Origin: Hemicentrotus pulcherrimus | Taxonomy: Eukaryota > Echinodermata > Echinoidea > Camarodonta > Strongylocentrotidae | DNA length: 27,989 nt | Direction: 5' to 3' | Assembly: GCA_003118195.1 (NCBI GenBank) | Contig: BEXV01000421.1 | Span: 1 to 27,989, forward strand | Part shown: one piece after another, positions 22,868-27,989 of the stretch | How positions within the stretch are numbered: the stretch's first letter is position 1 | Layout of the letters: every line of letters starts with the position of its first letter | The notes under the pieces: model-generated | Seen by the model: only the letters and a program-made list of their open reading frames with translations | Told to the model about the DNA's origin: nothing | Databases searched by the model: none | Translations under genes and position numbers: made by a program

Positions 22868-22969
22868 TCATAGTTTGCTCATGGCATTCCCCACTTTGGA
22901 AGTGTTCTGTCTCCCTAGCTCTCTGGAAATGAACTGTCCAACTGAAACAATCTTCTCCAGGTCAATACC
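22868..22969 (-). CDS. HMGCL: HMGCL last exon
   Basis: 102 bp, acceptor ttgaattacag; 33 codons then TGA at 22870-22868. Encodes [18 protein letters not shown] and ends [12 protein letters not shown]. Matches human [33 protein letters not shown] in length and pattern. Confidence 0.93.
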   Translation of the reverse strand, partial: GIDLEKIVSVGQFISRELGRQNTSKVGNAMSKL

Positions 22970-25900
22970 CTGTAATTCAAGAAATAAGAGGAAATACAAA
23001 GGGTGTCAGAAGACCGCTGATTGCTCTGGTGTGAAAAGGTTTTGGTTGGAAGACAATGCTAGAATATCAAAGGTACTGTCTGAAATTTTAAAAGACAAAA
23101 GCAAAATGTTTATGTTTATGTTGTTGTGTTCTCTTGTTCTACGTGTTATGTATTGTTTGACCAATGTCTAATTTTTATAACAATAATGTAAAAACAAACA
23201 AATACACAAACTAGGTGAACACATCCTAACAAGCCAAAAACCTGGCTTTTATTGTGTTCACCATTTTCCAATTATCCACTTATGTTTTAATGTAGCCTGT
23301 GCCTTGTTTCTCTTTGATTGCTATACTTGTTTTGTTGTTTTCTTCTTAATAGTTTGATTGAAACGTCATAACTGTATAATGTTTTTATTGCCTATTGACT
23401 GTTTTTACACATTGTTTTTAATTGATGTTGGAATTTGGAAATAGATGATTTGAATTTAATTGAATTGAATTGAAATTGTTCCAAAGTGGCTACACACACA
23501 TTAACTAATATATATACATTCCCACAGGTAAAACTAAATTATTTGAGCATTTCACAAACAGTATACCACATCTCTACATTTTTTTTTTGGGGGGGGGGAA
23601 GAGGTATAAGGGATCAATACAAGTTCAAATTCAAATAATTATTGAAATAACATCCTGAAATAATAGGATTATCATCAAAGACAAAATAGAACATAATAGA
23701 AACATGCTACAAATAATCAAGAAAGTGATCAAGTTCCCGCATTCTACACCAATGCCCCTTTGACTGTTAATCTTTGAAGAGATCCTGTTTAATCTCTCCC
23801 AAAACCTTAATGATTTATCCATGACAAATTTGCTTTCTTTGGTGCTTGTTTCTTCCCTAGCATAGGGACACCCCCTGGACAAACCAAACAGGAGCCTACC
23901 ATTATCACACCCATCCAACTCCGTTTTCTTTTAAAGGGCAATCCAACGTTTGTAATAAGTTCATTTGTCAGGATAAGAGAAACAGAATGGCGAAAGATTG
24001 GAATAAATCAGAACAATGGTTAGAGAGTTATGAACGTTTGAAATATATGAAGTTTGAAAAACTATGCGAATCTCAAATTGGCAATTTGTTCAGTGGATTG
24101 TGTTGTACGCATGAAGAACTAGTTTCCTGTTTGCTGTGTTCAAAAGTATAATTAGTTTTTGTGTTTCTCTTAAGTACCACTTCCCTTGGGGTACTAATCA
24201 AAATATATTAAGGATAGCATAGTATTATAGATCCTCTAAAAAGAAAAAATCATCCCCAGTCAATCATTTGGAGGAAAAAAAATGTGATTTTGTGTATTGA
24301 AGCAAATGGAAAAGTACTCTGACCACTATGTCACAGTCAAATTACTACTCAGCCACGCTGAAGTACATACAGTGATTCCAGCTTTCAAAAAATATTAACA
24401 TACTTTTAATTTTGAAGAAATTATCCAAAATTTCATCAGACTGATTCTCTGACATTTACGTTTTCATTTAGAGTAATTATATATTAGGTTGGATTTTCCT
24501 TTAAACATCACAACTTACTGTTTCTATACCAAGTCCATTGAGCATGTAAACTACATCTTCAGTTGCAACGTTGCCTGATGCCCCCCTGGCGTAGGGGCAT
24601 CCCCCTAGACCTGCCACAGATGAGTCCACTACTGTTACCCCCATCTGAAAATACAAAAAAAAAAGATATAAGATAAAGCTTTCTTTGCTCCTGACAATCA
24701 TTCAGCATTTTAAGATATGCAGGCCTATGAAATGAAATGGTATGAAGAGCTATAAATTGTCAACTTTCACAAGTAACAATGAACATTTAAAATATTCCTA
24801 AAAAACTCTTACCATGACACAGAATGAACTTAATGTTAATGTGTGGGTCGATACAAGTTGATTTGCTAATAAAGGTTAGAAGACCAGACAAAATAACCTC
24901 AAATATTGGTCAATTTCTCTAAGAAGCTCAAACATGGTGAACATTCATATTGAGATTGGTTTGACACACATTGGTTTGCTAGTGAAGGCTTAAAGACCCT
25001 ACATAATTTCTTTATATGAGCACATTGAAAATTAACTGCACATAACATATGTAAGACAGAACATTCCCTAAATGCAATGTGTCAAAGTATAAATTTGAAA
25101 CTTCCCTTTTTCCGTAATACCGAAAATTCATTGGATATGGATAATATCATTACAAATTATTTGAACAATTTAACAGAACTTCAAGTGGCTGGATCTTTGT
25201 TTATTTACCTGTAATGCTGCCAGGATATTTGCTAATGCTTGCCCATAGGTGTCATGGCAGTGGACGGCTATATGTTTGGCAGGAATGGTTTCTAGTACTG
25301 TCTCTAACAACACCTGCATCTGACCGGGGGTGCCCACCCCTATCGTGTCACCTAGAGAGATCTCATAGCAGCCCATGTCGAACATCTTATTTGCGACCTG
25401 TCAAAGAGGAAAATGAGACTGATTTGTGCAAAGTACAACATAGCAGTTTAATTAATCCAACTACTACTGTTAATTGAGCTGTCACAGTTGGCAAGCGAAA
25501 TATAGAACTTCTTGAGTCATAATTGTAGGATATATCTACTGAGAACCAGAAGGACATTATTAAAACTTGAGAACCAGAAGGGCATTATTACAACTTTAGA
25601 ACCACTATCCATACAAATATATTCAGTTTAGTCAAGGCTCCATTGGGAGAATTAAGTCCACTGATTTAAGGAGCACCATGTGTCAATCACCTCTTTCCAT
25701 AAATATCCTTACAATTTTTTTAAATTCATTTCACTTTGAAAATTAGCATTTTTTTATCTCATGACGCCATACATTTCATGTCTTCTTTCTGATATACAGC
25801 ATTGCAGTAATTTTTACGGAATAGAGAGCTTGACACTCCATAAATCAAGAGACTGGGTTGAACTAAGTATAAAGTACTCTGCCTTTAGAAATAAAAGCCT

Positions 25901-26184
25901 TTGTCTCCAGAGATATTGATTACCGGTACATTTTCTACCTTTTACCTGTGTTCTGTTCTGTTCTGAAAACACATACTGTATTCCATCTATTCTTGTCACA
26001 CTAAAATTGATCTGTAAGTAGCCAACCCACCTTTGCCACAGCTTCTGGTTGAACAGCACCCTCATAAGGGCATCCTAGTACACAGGACACGTATCCTCGG
26101 ACCTTGACGTTTGCTTCACAAGCTGCTTCAAGTACGGAGGAAAATCTTTGCAAACTCTCGTCAATAGAACAATTGATATTTTTC
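22868..26184 (-). CDS. HMGCL: Hydroxymethylglutaryl-CoA lyase, 3' four exons (5' part outside window)
   Basis: TIM-barrel lyase that cleaves HMG-CoA to acetoacetate and acetyl-CoA, the last step of leucine catabolism and ketogenesis. Exons (minus): 26184-26031, 25397-25209, 24644-24519, 22969-22868; about 190 of the usual ~325 residues. All junctions are phase-consistent. Seen in order: [47 protein letters not shown]; the metal-binding [10 protein letters not shown] (both His); [17 protein letters not shown], the family active-site signature with its catalytic Cys; and SGN with the metal-ligand Asn. The protein ends in SKL, a canonical type 1 peroxisomal signal, where human HMGCL ends CKL. 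The N-terminal exons, including any mitochondrial presequence, are upstream of 27989. The SKL end and sequence favour HMGCL over the HMGCLL1 paralogue. PTDSS1 follows 4.7 kb downstream on the same strand. Confidence 0.95.
22970..24518. other. Last HMGCL intron
   Basis: Besides the pseudo-exon at 23855-23914 it holds a stem 23213-23262 (ggtgaacaca / tgtgttcacc with internal agcca / tggct) and a poly-T/poly-G run at 23580-23598. Confidence 0.75.
23855..23914 (-). pseudogene. Decayed duplicate of the HMGCL active-site exon
   Basis: About 57 bp in the last HMGCL intron align with the first half of the 24519-24644 exon at roughly 68% identity by eye, mostly transitions. Positions encoding MGV at the start and GGCPYAR later are recognisable, but a one-base deletion between them breaks the frame. 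The immediate upstream bases (aacggagttgg) lack the exon's AG acceptor, and the second half of the exon is not recognisable. Read as a relic of exon duplication. Confidence 0.65.
24519..24644 (-). CDS. HMGCL: HMGCL exon with active-site loop
   Basis: 126 bp, 42 codons, acceptor tgtattttcag, donor gtaagttg. Encodes [20 protein letters not shown], then [15 protein letters not shown]. Contains the HMG-CoA lyase signature with the catalytic Cys in GGCPY. The first Met is internal to the protein. Confidence 0.96.
24645..25208. other. HMGCL intron with a degenerate direct repeat
   Basis: 24855-24900 (gttgatttgctaataaaggt...agaccagac) resembles 24975-25015 (cattggtttgctagtgaagg...agaccctac), spaced about 110 bp. 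It may be an old tandem duplication. Confidence 0.4.
25209..25397 (-). CDS. HMGCL: HMGCL exon with HCH metal site
   Basis: 189 bp, 63 whole codons, acceptor ctttgacag, donor gtaaataa. Encodes [20 protein letters not shown], then the [14 protein letters not shown] motif whose two His bind the divalent metal (human H233 and H235). Confidence 0.96.
25398..26030. other. HMGCL intron
   Basis: Contains a short tandem repeat at about 25540-25605 (gagaaccagaaggacattatta, gagaaccagaagggcattatta). No exon. Confidence 0.7.
26031..26184 (-). CDS. HMGCL: HMGCL exon (first in window)
   Basis: 154 bp, acceptor gattgatttgtag, donor gtgggttg. The first base completes a Lys codon, then [20 protein letters not shown] and [16 protein letters not shown] up to EAVAK. 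Phase 0 at the end. Confidence 0.95.
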
Positions 26185-26996
26185 CTACAAATCAATCACA
26201 CATAAAAGAGAGACTTTACTAATAAATTTGCTAAAATTATCTAAAATCATGTTGGGGTACTAAAAATCACAGGATCTCGATATGTGGAAAATCCACCATG
26301 CCATATACGTCAATAATATTGATAAGTTGTGGACAATTCTTTAAAAAATTCATAGTGAAAAGAAGAAAAAAAAAAGTTTTGGGAAATTTTGAAAATTGGC
26401 TGGATAGTGATTCTTTACAATTTTGATATTTGGATGACCCTGTGGATGTATTATAAGCACTAGAAAATTTAGCCCCTAAAACACTTCTGCTTTCGAGACA
26501 AATTGAATATCAAAATTTACCGGTGCTCCCAGTAAATTTTGATAAATTTCGAATAGCGCTTACAGCCATACAATGGCAGCTGCGACCATGAAAATCTCAG
26601 AATATGTAGTTATGATATATAATTTCCAAACGGGATTAGCCAATTGGTCGATTTTAGTCAAGAAACATTGTTTTATGGCTTAATTAATATCTCGACCTTG
26701 AGAGGGAGCTATACAACTTCAAGAGTATATTATTAAAAATTTTATAACTTCAGACTCGATTTCAACCGCGACAACGATCTCTTAATATTGTAGGAACGCA
26801 TATGCTTCCAATATGTTCATTTGAACCAAATTCATGACCAAATACCAAAACTTTGTATTATCTTTATTTAATGTGAGTGGGTACCATCATATTTCTGGAC
26901 TGACAGATAGGTACCATGAACTTTCTCAGTGCTTTTATACATAACCTTTATTCACAACATACTGCAGTTAGACTGTTTTAGTCAAAACTCTCTCTA

Positions 26997-27507
26997 ATGC
27001 TAAGTTCACACCGACGCCGATTGCCGCGCTTTAAATCGGCGATCAATGCGGCGTCATTTTTTCAAAAAATCTCACGATCTCCTGAGATATGTTATACTAA
27101 GTTCACACCAACGCCGCATTGATGGCGCATTAAATCGGCGAGCAAAGCGGCGGCAAAGCGTAACAAAGCTTAATTAAAGCGTAACGACCGTAATAGAGCG
27201 TGAGAAAGCTTCGAGCAATTCGGGACATTCGACAAGAGCGCCAAGAGAGCAAAGCTTTGATAAGCTTTGTGACGCTTTGATAAGCTTTAATTCGCTCTCC
27301 CCGCTTTACGCAATGCGTGACAGATCGCCTCAAATTTTTAAACAGTTTAAAATTTGCTGGCGCTCTTGCCGAATGTACCGAATTGCTTGAAGCTTTCTCA
27401 CGCTCTATTACGGTCTTTACGCTTCAATTAAGCTTTGTTACGCTTTGCTGCCGCTTTGCTCGGCGATTTAAAGCGCAATAAATGCGGCGTCGGTGTGAAC
27501 TTAGCAT
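26997..27507. mobile_element. Nested palindromic (fold-back) element
   Basis: Ends atgctaagttcacaccgacg and, inverted, cgtcggtgtgaacttagcat, flanked by TA on both sides (26995-26996, 27508-27509). A second copy of the left end starts near 27093, and from there the arm (about 27093-27240) pairs with about 27362-27507 with few mismatches. The arms carry many aaagc/gcttt units. No coding frame of note. It lies in an HMGCL intron. Confidence 0.85.
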
Positions 27508-27509
27508 TA

Positions 27510-27989
27510 CAGACTGGATGGGCTTACTTGAATCATCGAGCCATCTTATCCGGTAGGGTGGTCAGGTGACGATGCATGCTAAGGACACAACCTGTGTCTG
27601 ATAAATTGGACCACACTATTTGTAGATGAGGGATTTTATCACAAACATTACCCCTGACATTGTGTGAATATAAAAAGCAAGATTTCACAAGTGGCCCATT
27701 AACAAAACCACCTGACCCGACACGATGACCCGATGATTCGAAGTTAGCCCACTAAATGTAAAATTATCCAACACGAGCGTGATTATCATTCCATTTTGGT
27801 ATGCAGCAAGGAGGCTGTACTTAAAGGGATTGGGTAGTCAGTTTTCATGTGCAGAAGACCATAATTCGCTGACACCAGACTTGGTAGAAATACCATTAAT
27901 GGGAGTACAAATCTGCACACAGCAAACCCGTTGGCCCATCAAGAATTACCCCCTAATCTCTCGGAGAATGCTCGTGATTATTCGGGCGA
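27510..27989. other. HMGCL intron to the window end
   Basis: No HMGCL exon motif (such as SFVSPKWVPQ or ASELFTK) seen on the minus strand up to the edge. Confidence 0.6.

Noticed and set aside
23631..23918. 95-codon minus-strand frame containing RGCPYAR
   Set aside because: Only the first part is related to HMGCL (the pseudo-exon); the rest is intronic noise and no splice site precedes it.

Overview
This is eukaryotic genomic DNA: AT-rich, intron-dominated and dense in short inverted-repeat (MITE-like) elements. Two recognisable protein genes lie in tandem on the minus strand. They are an orthologue of animal phosphatidylserine synthase 1 (PTDSS1/PSS1) and the 3' part of an HMG-CoA lyase gene (HMGCL). 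Exons were found by reading the minus strand for family motifs and joining consensus GT/AG splice sites with phase matching; every junction reported is phase-consistent. The proteins look metazoan. The style of the repeats (fold-back elements with ends such as GGGCCCCGTCTTACAAAG or GCCCGAATTCACAAAG) suggests a marine invertebrate, most likely an echinoderm such as a sea urchin. That taxon guess is inference.

Layout, high to low coordinate (the direction of transcription). 26185-27989 is an HMGCL intron that holds a roughly 510-bp nested palindromic element; the upstream HMGCL exons lie beyond the window. Four HMGCL exons (26184-26031, 25397-25209, 24644-24519, 22969-22868) encode the last ~190 residues, with the metal-binding HCH motif, the active-site GLGGCPY loop and a C-terminal SKL tripeptide. 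The last intron contains a decayed, frameshifted copy of the third of these exons. 18159-22867 is about 4.7 kb of intergenic DNA: HMGCL 3' UTR, two abutting near-perfect palindromes, and the PTDSS1 promoter.

PTDSS1 runs from ATG 18158 to stop 5718 with eleven exons recovered. One stretch is missing: about 60 residues expected between the exons at 9399-9480 and 7337-7436 could not be found on either strand of that 2-kb interval, and skipping it would shift the frame. 1-5717 holds the PTDSS1 3' flank plus at least six short transposon-like elements, including a 633-bp element with perfect 26-bp terminal inverted repeats.

Functionally, PTDSS1 makes phosphatidylserine by head-group exchange at the ER. 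HMGCL performs the final step of leucine breakdown and ketogenesis in mitochondria and peroxisomes. They are not a functional unit; their adjacency is simply local gene order. No prokaryotic features, CRISPR arrays, rRNA or tRNA genes were seen.
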